From Prorocentrum cordatum (taxonomy: Eukaryota > Sar > Dinophyceae > Prorocentrales > Prorocentraceae), in the NCBI GenBank assembly GCA_963575745.1, contig CAUYUJ010017811.1:112501-145000 (forward strand): a stretch of DNA of 32,500 nucleotides. The letters run 5' to 3'. The translations under genes were made by a program, and so were the position numbers. Shown in pieces: positions 1 through 10,083 of this stretch. Position 1 is the first letter of the stretch; each line of letters opens with the position of its first letter. Below the pieces are notes generated by a model. It was given only the letters and a program-made list of their open reading frames with translations, was not told where the DNA came from and made no database searches.

Positions 1-1110
1 CCAAATTGGACCTCGCCTTCCCTGGGCCCAGCCAGGCGCACAACTGTCACCACGTCGATGTGCCCCTTTGAGTGTAGAGCGGAGTGGTGTCCCACACGGG
101 TCCAACGAGACCTCGCCCTCATTGGGCGTTGCCAGGCGTGACGTTGTCGCCATCTTGCTGCGGTCCTGCGGTGTCCAGCGGAGTGGTGTCCCACGCGGGT
201 CCAATTGGACCCCGCCGTCTTTGGGCGTCGCCAGCCGCGAAGGCGCCGCTATTTTGTTGTGTCCACTGGGGGGTCCAGCGGAAAAGTGTCCCATGCGGGT
301 CCGCCGGGACTTCGACCTCCAAAGGTGTTTCCAAGCGCGCCGTTGACGCCATTTGTTGGGAGCCCATCGGAGTGTGGCCTCACACAGATCCAACAGAGGC
401 CTCGCCCTCTTAGGGTGCTGCCAGGCGCGCAACTGTCGCCCCGCTGCTGTCCCTTAGGGTGTCCAGCGCAGTGACATCGCACGCGGACCCAGCAGGACCT
501 CGCCCTTCGTGGGTGCTGTATCCCTTCAAAGGTATCGCCAGGCACGGAGCATTCGTGCTTCTGCTGCCCCCCATTGAGGGTCCAGCGGAGTCACATCCCA
601 CGCAGATGCAACGGGACCTCGCCCTCCCTCTGGGTGCCGCCAGGCGCACAACCCCAGAAAGGGGGGAGCGGAGGGGAACGCGGAGCTGCGTGGGTGTTGC
701 CAGGCGCCGCGCAATTGTCGCCGTGCATTTACAGTGGAGACCCATGCCAAGAAACACCCTGCTTGCCTCCAGGGTGTCCTGGATTTCTTGGGTTTCGATG
801 TTTTCGCTATGGAGAGCGTGGCGGTCCTCAATGGACGTCCTGGGGTTTCAGGGTTGGGTTTCTTGTGGTCGAGCTCCTCCTGTACGTTCTTGGGGGAGGT
901 CCCGCGAATAGGCGCCCATCGCAGAGCTAAGCTATGCCTCGGCCGCCTTGGGGGTGCTGCCAGACCCAGGTCTGTCCCCACCCTGCAGCGCCACTAGAGG
1001 ATCCAGCAGAGTGCGGTGCTGCGCAGATCCATCCGCGGCCTTGCCCTCCCAGGTGCGGGGCGGTCGCACGGAGATCCCTCCTTGCGTCAGAGTGAGGGGG
1101 CCGAACGGTC
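1..1110. repeat. Degenerate tandem repeat, about 98-bp unit
   Basis: Units share the anchors GTCCAGCGGAGT, then GTGTCCCACGCGGGTCCAA, then GACCTCGCCCT, then a GCCAGGCG core. The first anchor recurs near 77, 176, 274, 363, 461 and 581, so spacing is about 90-120 bp and mostly 98-99. Copies past 650 are badly decayed, and the last recognisable one starts near 1000. The array is probably cut by the left edge of the window. Several frames stay open for 80-150 codons, but none looks like a known protein and the open frames follow from GC-rich repetition. No gene is called. Confidence 0.8.
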
Positions 1111-1152
1111 ATTCATTGTCCTTGGGTGCGTGGTTGAAGTGGGATTCCGCGA

Positions 1153-1682
1153 TGCGGATTGTTGTTATTGATTGTTTGCTGTTACTGTTGTTGTGGTTGT
1201 TGATGTTGTTGGTGCTTTTGTTGCTGATGCTGTTGTTGGTGGTGGTGTTGTTGGTGGTGTTGCTGTTGTTGTTGGTGGTGGTGTTGTTATTGTTGGTGCT
1301 GTTGTTGGTGTCGTTGTCGTTGTGGTTGGTGATGGTGTTGATTTTGTTGTTGGTGGTGGTGGTGGTGTTGCTGGTGTTGGTGTTGCTGTTGGTGTTGTTG
1401 GTGGTGGTGTTGTCGTTGCTGGTGGTGTCGTGGTCGTGGTCGTGGTCGTGGTGGTGGCGTTGTTGGTGTTATTATTGTTGGTGTTGTTGTTGGTGTTGGT
1501 GTCGGTGTCGGTGTTGGTGTTGGTGTCGGTGTTGGTGTTGGCGTTGGTGTTGTTGTTGTTGTTGATGTTGGTGGTGGTGGTGGTGTTGGTGGTGGTGGTG
1601 GTGGTGTTGGTGTTGTTGTTGGTGTTGGTGCTGGTGTTGGTGTTGGTGTTGGTGTTGTTATTGTTGCTGCTGTTGTTGTTGT
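1153..1682. repeat. G/T-only microsatellite tract (GTT/GGT)
   Basis: About 530 bp in which the plus strand is almost entirely G and T, built from mixed GTT, GGT, GCT and GAT triplets. Translations give poly-Val/Leu on one strand and poly-Thr/Asn on the other, which is a by-product of the triplet. The tract ends sharply at the C-rich 11-bp array, so base composition flips between strands at 1682. Confidence 0.93.
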
Positions 1683-1966
1683 ATGGCGTCGTCCCCCCCC
1701 CGCGACCTGGACCGCTACCCATCCGCGACCCACCCCGCGACCCACCCGCGACCCACCCGCGACCCACCCACGACCGACCCCGCGACTCACCTGCAACCTG
1801 GCCCGCTACCCACCCGCGACCTGCCCGCGGCCCACCCGCGGCCCACCCGCGGCCCACCCGCGACCTGGCCCGCGACCCGGCCCGCGACACGGCCCGCGAC
1901 CCACCCGCGACCCACCCGCGACCCACCCGCGACCCACCTGCGACCCACACCGCGACCCACCAACAC
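1683..1966. repeat. 11-bp minisatellite, unit GCGACCCACCC
   Basis: About 24 copies of GCGACCCACCC with small variants (for example GCGGCCCACCC, and GCGACCTGGCC near 1861). Because 11 is not a multiple of three, all three frames give the same 11-residue Pro/Arg/Thr/His-rich repeat, so the open frames are not evidence of a gene. Confidence 0.93.
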
Positions 1967-1984
1967 TGGTTTAACAAAAAAATC

Positions 1985-2043
1985 GGCGCCTGCGGCAGGC
2001 TCGTTGTGGAATTTGAAAAAGGTTGGCGCCTGCGGCGGGCTTC
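1985..2043. repeat. Two-copy short direct repeat
   Basis: GGCGCCTGCGGC followed by AGGCT or GGGCT occurs at 1985 and again at 2025, a 40-bp offset. The stretch lies between the 11-bp minisatellite and an AT-rich tract. No function is evident. Confidence 0.6.
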
Positions 2044-2108
2044 TTCAGAGCCTCGCAGACTGCCGACGTCCCCGCCGCCCCCTCACTCTTATCCGCAACT
2101 GCGGGGTG

Positions 2109-2226
2109 ATATGTATAATTGTAGATATACAATTGTATACGCATTTATAATTTTACACATATTTATATATACATATATATATATATATATGTACATATAT
2201 ATACATATATATACATATGTGTGTGA
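2109..2226. repeat. AT-rich tract with TA/CATA microsatellite
   Basis: A sharply AT-rich island in GC-rich surroundings, with alternating TA steps and TACATA variants between about 2155 and 2220. It can self-pair on either strand. No promoter is inferred from composition alone. Confidence 0.85.
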
Positions 2227-2830
2227 ATGTTTCCTCCTCTTTGTGGTCGTCCCTGCTTCCTCTTCCCTCCCCCCTGCACTCTGCATCCTTTTTTGGGATT
2301 GTTCCAACTGGCCTCATGGGGCGGGCAGCGCCGTGGGCTCCATGTAGCTCTCGCTCGGGATCGCCTGCGGATTCATGCAGTCATTCGCCACTAGTTCTGA
2401 CGAGCCCGGTGGTGCTGTCGCCTGTTGCAGGCGGGGTGGGTAGCTTGGTAGTCATCAAACGTGGTGGTGACAACACCCAGTGGTGAGTCTCGGGCGATTT
2501 GGTGTCACCATCCCGTTTGGGGACTCGCGTGCTTTTTCGAGGATGTCCCGAACGTTGGTGGATCCAGGAATCACAGAAGCCCGGCGGTGACCCCGTGTCC
2601 CAAAACCCAGCGGTGACTTTGGGGGGATTTCAGGTCACCACTTGATGTCTCACCACCTGGTTTGGGGGCTCCCAAGTAACGTCCCCAGCCTTATGTTGGG
2701 GCACACTGGAGGCGTCGTGTAGACCTCGTGTTGGTGCCCTGAGTTCCACCCCCTCCCCCCCGAGGGCCTCTGCCCCCAACCGGTGCTCGCACACTAGATG
2801 AGGATACCAGGCCGATCTCGGTAGTCGGCC
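2227..2830. other. Spacer with no gene recognised
   Basis: No open frame here resembles a protein. The only structure seen is weak repetition of CCCAGTGGTGA and CCCAGCGGTGAC (near 2476 and 2607), each followed by a GGGG-rich block and a GGTGTCACC or GGTCACC motif, suggesting an old duplication of about 130 bp. Confidence 0.5.
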
Positions 2831-3350
2831 GGGTTCCCAGTTCCGGGCTTTGGCTCGTCTCTGGCGCAGTTCCTGGCTCGTCCTCTGGTGCTGTCCCTGC
2901 CCGTTCCGTGGCGCGTCCCCTGGCGCGTCCCCCGGCACGCTCGGTGGCGCATCCCACGGCAGGTCCATTGGCATGTTCCCTCGTCTGTCCCCCGGCGCTT
3001 CTCCCTTGGCACACCCCCTGGCGCGTCCACCAGCACGTCCCCTTGGTGGGTCCACTGGCGGGTCCCGTGGCACGCCCCCTGGCTCGTGTTTGACGCGTTC
3101 CTCGTCTGGTCCTCTGGCGCTTCCCCTGTCCTGTGGTGTTAGGAGGGTGAGCCGAAACGCATTCGGCTCCCAGTCTCAGTTCGTCGTTCCTCGATTCGAT
3201 CAGGGTCTGTTTGGCCCTCGTATGGGTTCGTACTGTGTTGGTTCGTCTTGTGCCAGTTCGTTGCGTCTCGGTTCGCCGCGCTTCGATCCGTCCAAGGCCA
3301 CTCAGTGCGATGTGCCTCGGTTCGGATCCGTCCCCTCTTAGTTATTGCCG
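2830..3350. repeat. 15-bp minisatellite in two sub-arrays
   Basis: From about 2830 to 3120 the unit is roughly TGGCGCGTCCCCNGG. From about 3180 to 3350 it is roughly GGTTCGTNNTGTGTC. Both have a 15-bp period, seen as a 5-residue periodicity in translation. The shared period with different sequence suggests two diverged blocks of one ancestral array. Open frames follow from the multiple-of-three period. Confidence 0.75.
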
Positions 3351-3978
3351 CTTTGGAACTGAATCGAATCTTGAGTTCGAGCGGGTTGAGCGCCCCGCGC
3401 TCTTCGATTGTAACGAGCCCTGGGCGAGCTATGCATTCAGGCAGCTCGAGTTTACGATCCATATCAGTTCGGTCAGGACTCGGATGCCAAGGACGACTAG
3501 ATCCACAATACAATAGAGCACTTAACGCGGCATGGGACATGTCAGTTCAGCACGGCACAGCACGGCATAGCCGCCAGCATGGTACATAACCATCGATATT
3601 GTCAGCATTGCAATTGCCCGTCGCCCAGCCAGGTGTCTTCAAAATGTTGATTGCCCCCCTAGTGGACAACAGGAGCACAAACACTTGTCACGGCATCGGA
3701 CGATCGCGACGCCTCTCAAGGTACCCGAGTGGACTCCGTGACAGCTTGCGGCAAGGCTGGTATTAGGTTGCTGCCCAAATGCAACCCAGTCTGACTCGAC
3801 AGAGGCAGCCACGCGAGGAGGAGAAAGAAGGACGAGGGAAAGGAGGGGGAAGAGACAGCGAACAGGAAGCGAGAACAGCAGAGAACAGTACTACATTAAG
3901 CAAGGCAGCGAGAAACACTGAAGCCGGAGGCGGGGTAAGCAGCAGACGGCGAGTCACATCAGGCGCTTCGTTCGCTGC
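3351..3978. other. Mostly unique spacer, no gene recognised
   Basis: Non-repetitive apart from a few CACGGCA repeats near 3553-3566 and a purine-rich stretch at 3800-3860. No frame shows a recognisable domain. It ends at the telomere-like run. Confidence 0.5.
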
Positions 3979-3997
3979 TAAACCCTAAACCCTAAAC
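3979..3997 (-). repeat. Interstitial telomere-like repeat (TTTAGGG)
   Basis: Plus strand reads TAAACCCTAAACCCTAAAC, about two and a half units of AAACCCT, the complement of TTTAGGG. This heptamer is the telomere unit of plants and is also reported for dinoflagellates. Two full units could arise by chance or by repair of a break with a telomeric patch. The run degenerates immediately into CTCGAAACG. Confidence 0.7.
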
Positions 3998-4140
3998 TCG
4001 AAACGTATGAGAAGGGGGAAAACAAAACAAAAGTGCCTTGAAAACGTTTCCAAGCCGTACATGTTTACAATCCTTTCTGGGTTCGAGGGTCAATCATGCT
4101 TCCCTTAATTAAAGCAACAAGAATTTCTAGCTTGTGAACA

Positions 4141-5065
4141 TTTCCCAACAATATTGTGGTGTTGGGTCATCTTTTTGATGAGACACCGGCGTCCTCCTCC
4201 TCCTCTCTTCCTCCCCCTCCTGTTCCCATCCCTGCCTCTGCCCTCCGCATGTTAACCACCTCGGTACACCTCTCACACGTATCGTGGATCCCTAGGGAGC
4301 TCCTCCGAAAGCCCCAGTCGCAAAGTCCGCATGGCGTACCCGCCCCGTTGTGGCACACCCCTCACACTTCTCGTGGCCCCATAGGGAGTTCCAGCGAAGG
4401 CCCCAATGGCAAGATCCGTGTGGTGCACCCGCACACAACTCGGCACACCCCTCACACGTTCCGTGGCCCCATAGGGAGCCCCACCGAAAGCCCCAGTGGC
4501 CCAGTCCGCATGGCGTACCCGCCCCATGTCAGCGCACCCCTCACACGCTTCGTGGCCCAATAGGGAGCTCCTCCGCAAAGCCCGCATGGCGCCCCCGCCC
4601 CCAATCTGGCACACCCCTCACGCGCTTCGTGGCTCCACAGGAAGCTCCGCCGCAGGCTCGAGTGGCAGTGCTTAAATGCGGCCCCGCACCCAATTCGGCA
4701 CACCCCGCACGCGGTTCGTTGGCGGAGCTCCACCCAAGGCCCCAGCGTCAGGGTCCGCATGGCGTACCGGTCTCCGATTCGGCACACCCCTCACACGCTT
4801 CGTGGCTCTAGTAGGGAACTCCACCGAGGAATTCAGCGGCGCAGCCCGCATGCCGTACCCGCACCCAATTCGGTACACTCCTCACACTGGTCGTGGCACC
4901 ACACGGAGCTGCCCCGAAGGCAACAGCGACAGCATCCACATGACGCACCCGTGCCCAATCCGGCACGCCGCACACACGGTTCGTTGCACCACGGGGAGTT
5001 CTACCGAAAGCCTTAGTTTGCACGCGATATTCGCAGCTGCATATGTTTGGGTCCTCATCCTGGGT
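4141..5065 (+). repeat. Composite cassette copy 1 (5' block, about 90-bp array, 3' block)
   Basis: The 5' block at 4141-4250 has TTCCCAACAATATTGTGG, then GTTGGGTC, then a pyrimidine-rich CTCCTCC run. Next come about eight or nine diverged monomers of roughly 85-90 bp with the anchors CACACCCCTCACACG, TTCGTGGCCCCATAGGGAG and CCGAAGGCCCCAGTGGC. The 3' block near 5017-5062 contains GATATTCGCAGCTGCATATG, then TTTGGGTCC. This is the most diverged copy in the window. Cassettes at 5310, 20401, 22321, 25620 and 32412 share the blocks. Open frames through the monomers reflect their near-90-bp length. Confidence 0.8.
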
Positions 5066-5309
5066 ACTTCTGCTTTGAAATGGTTGGAGCGAATAGTTTC
5101 GAATAGTTCTGACGTGCGCACGCGGGAGCGCGCGCATGTGTCCGACATGGCATCTCTTTGCAAAAGATGATAGGATTACAAGAAACATCTGTTAGGTCAA
5201 CGCATGTCCACCGCGTGGCATGAGTGGACAAGGACGGGGGGGGACACCATGATTGCTTAGGATTACATCTTTCTTTCTTCCAAACGAACGAGCGCGCAGA
5301 AAATGTATG

Positions 5310-5700
5310 CTGGCGAAGGACTCAACCATATGCAGCTGTGAGTGACGCAGTTGTGAGTATCGTCTTCGGTGGAGCTACCTGTTAGGCCACGAAACGTATG
5401 AAGAGTGCGCCGTAATGGGCGGGGGAGACGCATGTGAGCACTGCCACTGGGGCCTTCGGTGGCGCTCCCTCTGGGGCCACGACGCGTGTGAGGGGTGTGC
5501 CGAATCGGATGCGGGTACGCCATGCGGACGCTGCCGCTGGGGCCTTCGGTGGAGCTCCATATGGGGCCACAATTAAATGTGAAGGGTGTGCCGAATTGGG
5601 GGCGGGTACGCCATCTGGGGGCCTTCGGAGGATCTCCCAATCGGGACGCGAAACGTGTGAGGGCGTGCCGAATTGGGAGAGGGTACGCCACGGACATCCT
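5310..5700 (-). repeat. Composite cassette copy 2, reversed and 5'-truncated
   Basis: Read on the minus strand, the 3' block (CGAAGACGATACTCACAACT, then GCAGCTGCATATGGTTGAGT, then CCTTCGCCAGC) occupies 5310-5370 and joins the array at the usual CCACCGAAG junction. Three to four monomers follow to about 5695. No 5' block is found; the sequence passes directly into the 70-bp satellite. Copy 1 lies 250 bp away in the opposite orientation. Confidence 0.8.
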
Positions 5701-5945
5701 CACGCAAACGAAATCTAGTCGACATCGTTCTTGCCTCAAATGGCGATGTCGCAAGTGGCATACCACAAAAATGAGATGCAGTCGACGTCTTTTTGGTCTC
5801 GGTCTTGCCACAGTGGCGATTTCGCTCGGGACATCTTCCAACAACGAGATGTTGTCGACATCGTCTTGGTATCCCTCTTGCCCAAATCACGATTTCGCTG
5901 AGAACATCCTCACAAAACTTAGATGTTGTCGACGTCGTCTTGGAA
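5701..5945. repeat. Tandem repeat, about 66-74-bp unit
   Basis: The anchor GTCGACATCGTCTTG or GTCGACGTC recurs near 5717, 5783, 5853 and 5927, each followed by a CTCTTGCC motif and a GCGATTTCGCT-like motif. Four degenerate copies are seen. No coding signal. Confidence 0.75.
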
Positions 5946-6640
5946 TCGCTCCGATACGGCCCGCGAGGCTGGCCAGACGGGTTAACACGGCAAGGCGGGT
6001 TAGAAGGACCAGGTGGATTTAAACGGCCAGGCGGGTTAAATTGAACAGGCGGGTTCAAACGGCCATGCGGGTTAAAACGGCCAGGAAGGTTGCAACGGGC
6101 AGGCGGGTTAAAACAGCCAGGCGGGCAAAATCTGCCAGGCTACTTAAAACGGCCAGGCGGGTTTAAACCGGAGAGGATGTCAGCGCGGCCAGGCGGTTGA
6201 AATTACTAGGCACATTAAAACGGCCAGGTGGGTGAAAGCGGCCAGGCTGGTTACAACGGCCAGGCGGGTGAAAACGTCCACGTGGTTCAAAACGGCCAGG
6301 TAGGTTCAACAGGCCAGGCGAGTTCAAGCGGCCGGGCGATGCACAGCGGCCAAGCGATTTAAAACGGCCAGGCGAGTCGGAACGCCTAGGCCGCTCAAGA
6401 ACCACCAGGCGGGTCACAACGGCCAGGCGGGTTAGAATGACCAGGCGGGCTAAAATGGCCAAGGATGTCAGCGCGGCCAGGCGGGTAAAAGGGCCATGGC
6501 AATGAAAACAGTCACGGGGTCGTAATGGCCATGCGGTTTGAAGCGGACATTCGGGTCAAAACGGCCAGGCGGGGTCACAGGTTCAGGCGGGTTGAAAAGG
6601 CCAGGCAGGTTCAAATGGCCAGGCGGGTTGAACCGGCAGC
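5946..6640. repeat. 18-bp minisatellite, unit CGGCCAGGCGGGTTAAAA
   Basis: Roughly 38 degenerate copies of an 18-bp unit. The minus strand translates as a six-residue repeat of the type N-P-P-G-R-F because 18 is a multiple of three. Variation is mostly substitutions, so phase is kept over long runs. No start, stop or domain context supports a protein. Confidence 0.88.
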
Positions 6641-6729
6641 GCCGTGGAGATCTTTGAACAAATGGTCGATCCAAAATCTCGCGTGTTGGAAAGGATGTGT
6701 GTCTTACACCGTCTTGGAGTCTCTCTTGA

Positions 6730-7660
6730 AGGGCCTACGGACGGCTCAAGAGGGCCCGAAGACAGCCCGAGAGTCCCCCAAGACGGCCCAAGAGTGCCCC
6801 CAGACTCTCCAAGGATGCGACGAGAGCGAGGGGAGGAGAGGGCGTAAGAGGAGGAAGAAGGGACGAGCCAGCGATCTCGCGCCATCACAAAGTAAGTTGC
6901 ACTTTCCGTCCCCGTGACAAACAGGTGACGGAAAGAACGAGGTACAAGTCATGTACGTTGTTTGGTGGGGCCAAGCCCTTAAGGAAGGGGTTCCAGGAGA
7001 AGGGCGAGGCGCGCGAAGCCAGGCTCTAATGGCCCGTTTCCCTCGTACGGTTCCCGGGCGTCTCCCATGGTTTTTGTTTTCATATTGTGTCGAGTGATGC
7101 GGCCCGAGGGCCCTAAGAGGGCCCCCAAACGGCCCAAGAGGGCACCAAGATGGCCCCAAGAGAGCCTCAGATAGCCTCCAGACGGTCCAAGAGAGCCTCA
7201 AGACGGCTCCAGAGGCTTCAAGATGGCCCCGAGAGGGCCCCCAGGGGCAAAAAGCATTGATTGATTCTATGGTTATTGCAGGTTTGGGGGGTTCTTACCT
7301 TTTCGATGTAGGAACGGTCCAAAACGGCTCAAGAGGCTCCAAAGATCGTCCCAACTCGGCCCAAGTGGCCCCCCAAAGGGCCCGAAAACTGTCCAAGAGG
7401 GCCCCAAGACGGCCCCAGAGGAGCCCAAAATTGCCCAAAGGGGCCCAAGAGGGCCCCAAGGCGGCCCCAAGAGAGCCCCAAGAGGGCCCAAAGAGGTTCC
7501 CAAGAGGGCCACAAGAGGCCCCCAAGAGAGCCCCAAGAAAGCCAAAGGCCTCCAAGGCGCCCCAAGACGGCCCAAAACTGCCCCCAAAGGGCTCCCACAG
7601 GGCTTCGAAAGGACACCAAGAAGACCCCGGCGAGGCCAAGAGACGCTCAAGAACACCATG
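6730..7660 (+). repeat. 11-bp minisatellite family, unit about GCCCCAAGAGG (forward)
   Basis: Two blocks, about 6730-6830 and 7090-7660, of short units of the form GCCCCAAGAGG with a 10-12 bp spread. The sequence between them (about 6870-7090) is unique. Translations show an 11-residue periodicity of Pro/Lys/Arg/Gly/Gln, as expected for an 11-bp period. The same unit occurs in reverse complement at 7980-8345. Confidence 0.82.
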
Positions 7661-7672
7661 GCTTCCATCAAC

Positions 7673-7850
7673 GAGCGGTGACGCAACAAGCTCTTGACAC
7701 AAAGGCTCCCCAGAGCGCGGTGACGTAAAAAGCTCGTCGCACCAAGGCTCCCAAGAGCGAGCGGCAACGTAAAAGTCTCTGAGCACCAGGGCTCCCAACG
7801 GAGAGCGGCGACGTAACAAGCTCTTCAAACCAAGGCTCCCTAGAGCGAAG
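7673..7850. repeat. Four-copy tandem repeat, about 43-bp unit
   Basis: Anchors GTGACGCAACAAGCTC (7678), GTGACGTAAAAAGCTC (about 7721), CAACGTAAAAGTCTC (about 7765) and GCGACGTAACAAGCTC (about 7808) are spaced 42-44 bp. Each is followed by CAAGGCTCCC-AGAGCG. The block lies between the forward and reverse 11-bp arrays. Confidence 0.85.
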
Positions 7851-7979
7851 GGTGCCATGCGCCATCTCGGGCAAGTTCCTGAGGCGCTCTTTGCGTTCCC
7901 GTGCCAGCCCAGGTCTGGTGGCCTTCGGCCCATCCCGACAACGTGCCAAGATTGTGGGTCAGAGTCCTCATGGATGCTT

Positions 7980-8345
7980 CTCGGGGTCTCTTCAGAGGGC
8001 TCCCGGGAACCTCTGGACGGCAGTTTTGACACTTATTGGGGGCCTCCTGTGGGCCTATTGTTAGCCTCTTGGGGATTCTCGGGGGCCTCCCAGAGGCCTC
8101 TTGGGGCCTCCTGGGGGAGGCCTCTTAGGGCGGAGAGCTCGAAATGTCGGTTCGTGTTCCCCCTCTGGGACCCTTCTTGGGGCGACCTTTGGGCCGTCTT
8201 GAGCCATGTTGGAGGCCTCTTGGGCCATCTTGGGGTGTTCCTGATCTGTCTCAGCACCCTCCTGGGGGCTTCTTGGAGCCTCTTGGGCCGTCTTGACGCG
8301 ATCTTGGTGGCCTCTTGGGCCGTCTTGGAGCGTCGGGAACCCGAG
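7980..8345 (-). repeat. 11-bp minisatellite family, reverse orientation
   Basis: Units of the form GGCCTCTTGGG, the reverse complement of the array at 7090-7660. Together they make a large imperfect inverted arrangement around 7660-7980. Confidence 0.8.
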
Positions 8346-9680
8346 AAGGCCCAAACGCCAAAGCGTTCAAAAACAGATAGACAAATGAATGAGTGTTGCC
8401 CTCTGGCGCCTTTGTGAGTATGCTCTTGGAGGTCTGGAGCATCTCGGAGGTTTCCTGCACCGTCTGGAGGACACATTGGGCGTCTTGTTGGAACGATATT
8501 TCGGCGAATCGGAGCCCTCTTTGACATGTCGCAGGGTTCAGGAGGTCGTTTTGGACAGACACAGAACACAGGGGGTCCGGGCCCTTCAGAAATTACAATG
8601 CTTGCTGCAGCAGCAGCACAGCTGTGAGCCTTGGGGCATTACGCTTCGTGCTAGAGGCAAAGTGGCGGATATTTAGGATGAGCGAACTCCCCGAGTGAAT
8701 ATGGAAAACCATACCCCGAGGAGTACCGCGAACCCTGGTCTCGGTGGTGTGGGGGGGGTTCTACTTGTTGATAGGGTCAGTGATCATATCACAATTCCTA
8801 TGATCACTCTTAGCAGTCGTCTTAAGGGGAGAGATGCCAGCGCGTTATTTCGTAAGCGAAGTATGTTTCCTTAGTGCAAGCATTGTTTGGGGAGTTCTTT
8901 GCTATCCCGCTAGTGGTTCCGGACTCTCGGAGAATTGTTGGAGAGCTTCTCGGGCAATTCAGGGGGGTTTTCTAGGAGTCAATTTGAAGTCGCTCAGGGT
9001 ATCAAGGTGCCTTGTGTGTATCGTTGGGCCGTGTTCGGCTGTCGGGTACATCATCCGTTTTTGAACCGACGGAAGTGCCAGGCATCAAAACATAGAGGTG
9101 GGGTTTGTTGAAATGCTTCGACAGCAACCCTGCCAGACTGCTCAAGTGCATCCTCACACGACCCAGCGTTCCCAGGGCGCGGTGCTGGATCCACCACCAC
9201 GATGGTTCCACAGGACCACTTGCCTTGTGCACGCTTGGTGGTGGGTGCGCGTCTTATCCTTAGGTCACCTCGTCCTGGTTGCCTGTGAAGTCGTACCTGA
9301 CCCTGATGGACTGGTACATCCTCACCAACTTCGCCCTCCAGGAGCTTAACCAGACCAGGGGTTGCCGAGGAGGGAATGAGGGGAGAGAGCGAGGAGGGAC
9401 GTGAGGGGGAGGAGAGGGGGAGGGGATAGTCCAGTAGGCACCTCATGAGAGTGCTTGCTCGTGTCTGTACCCTTCTGTATGTTCCTCGCCCTCCTTCTCC
9501 TTGCACGACTTGGCTCTCGAGTGCAAGTGGGTCCAGCCGGTCCATGGTCCGAGCTTGCCCCCACTTCGCTGGTGAGCGGCGCCGCCGTAGGGCTGCCAGC
9601 GGCCTGCTGGGGCGGACCTGTTGTTCGCCAGCTGGGCGGCGGCCGTCACCACAGCGGCGGTCGCCAACTGGGCCGCCGCC
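8346..9680. other. Mostly unique spacer, no gene recognised
   Basis: No recognisable domain in any frame. A perfect hairpin lies at 8779-8808. A purine-rich stretch lies at about 9360-9430. A minus-strand open frame from 10064 down to 9051 is low-complexity (poly-Leu over the GGA tract) and is not taken as a gene. Confidence 0.45.
8779..8808. other. Perfect 10-bp-stem hairpin
   Basis: AGTGATCATA at 8779-8788 and TATGATCACT at 8799-8808 are exact reverse complements with a 10-nt loop. No T-tract or gene end is adjacent, so a terminator role is not supported. Confidence 0.6.
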
Positions 9681-9740
9681 AAGGAGGAGGAGGAGGGGGA
9701 GGAGGAGGAGGAGGAGGAGGAGGAGGAGGAGCGGGAGGGG
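9681..9740. repeat. (GGA)n microsatellite
   Basis: About 60 bp of GGA/GGGA on the plus strand, flanked by GCC-rich sequence. Translations give poly-Glu, poly-Gly or poly-Arg on plus and poly-Leu/Pro/Ser on minus. Confidence 0.9.
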
Positions 9741-10083
9741 GACTGGCCGCCAACTGGGCGGCTGCCGCAAGCGCCGAAAGGCCACCGCAGTTGCAGGTCG
9801 CCCCACACCTCGCGCCTGGGACCCGTCGCCGAGAGCAAGGGAGACGAGAGAGCAGTTCCATCTGGACCGCACGCTGCGTCTTAAATCCAGGAGGGGGAAG
9901 ACACGCAGACACAACGCATCGCCGATCCCCAGGAGAAGGGCGGAAAATGTGGAGATGAAGTGGGGGGAGGACGGAAGCCCAGAGCCGATCGGGAAGTGTG
10001 GGACATTATGGGACCCGCGTCTATTTCTGTGTGTGTGTGTGTCCCTGGGCCCCCTTTTATACACACCAGGCCTTGGGACTCAG

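Noticed and set aside
2109-2226. Promoter or replication origin from AT-richness
   Set aside because: It is a simple TA microsatellite with no adjacent gene or repeated binding sites.
5946-6640. Possible Pro/Gly/Arg/Phe hexapeptide-repeat protein on the minus strand
   Set aside because: It follows directly from an 18-bp satellite. No non-repetitive protein sequence flanks it.
7318-7332. ACGGCTCAAG resembling the end of the dinoflagellate spliced leader
   Set aside because: It lies in the CAAGAGG-type 11-bp satellite, and the upstream part of the leader is absent.
8779-8808. Transcription terminator
   Set aside because: The stem is perfect but has no T-tract and no gene upstream, and hairpin terminators are not expected in a nuclear genome.
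9051-10064. 337-codon minus-strand open frame
   Set aside because: It crosses the GGA tract (poly-Leu), has no recognisable domain, and overlaps the better plus-strand coding relic.
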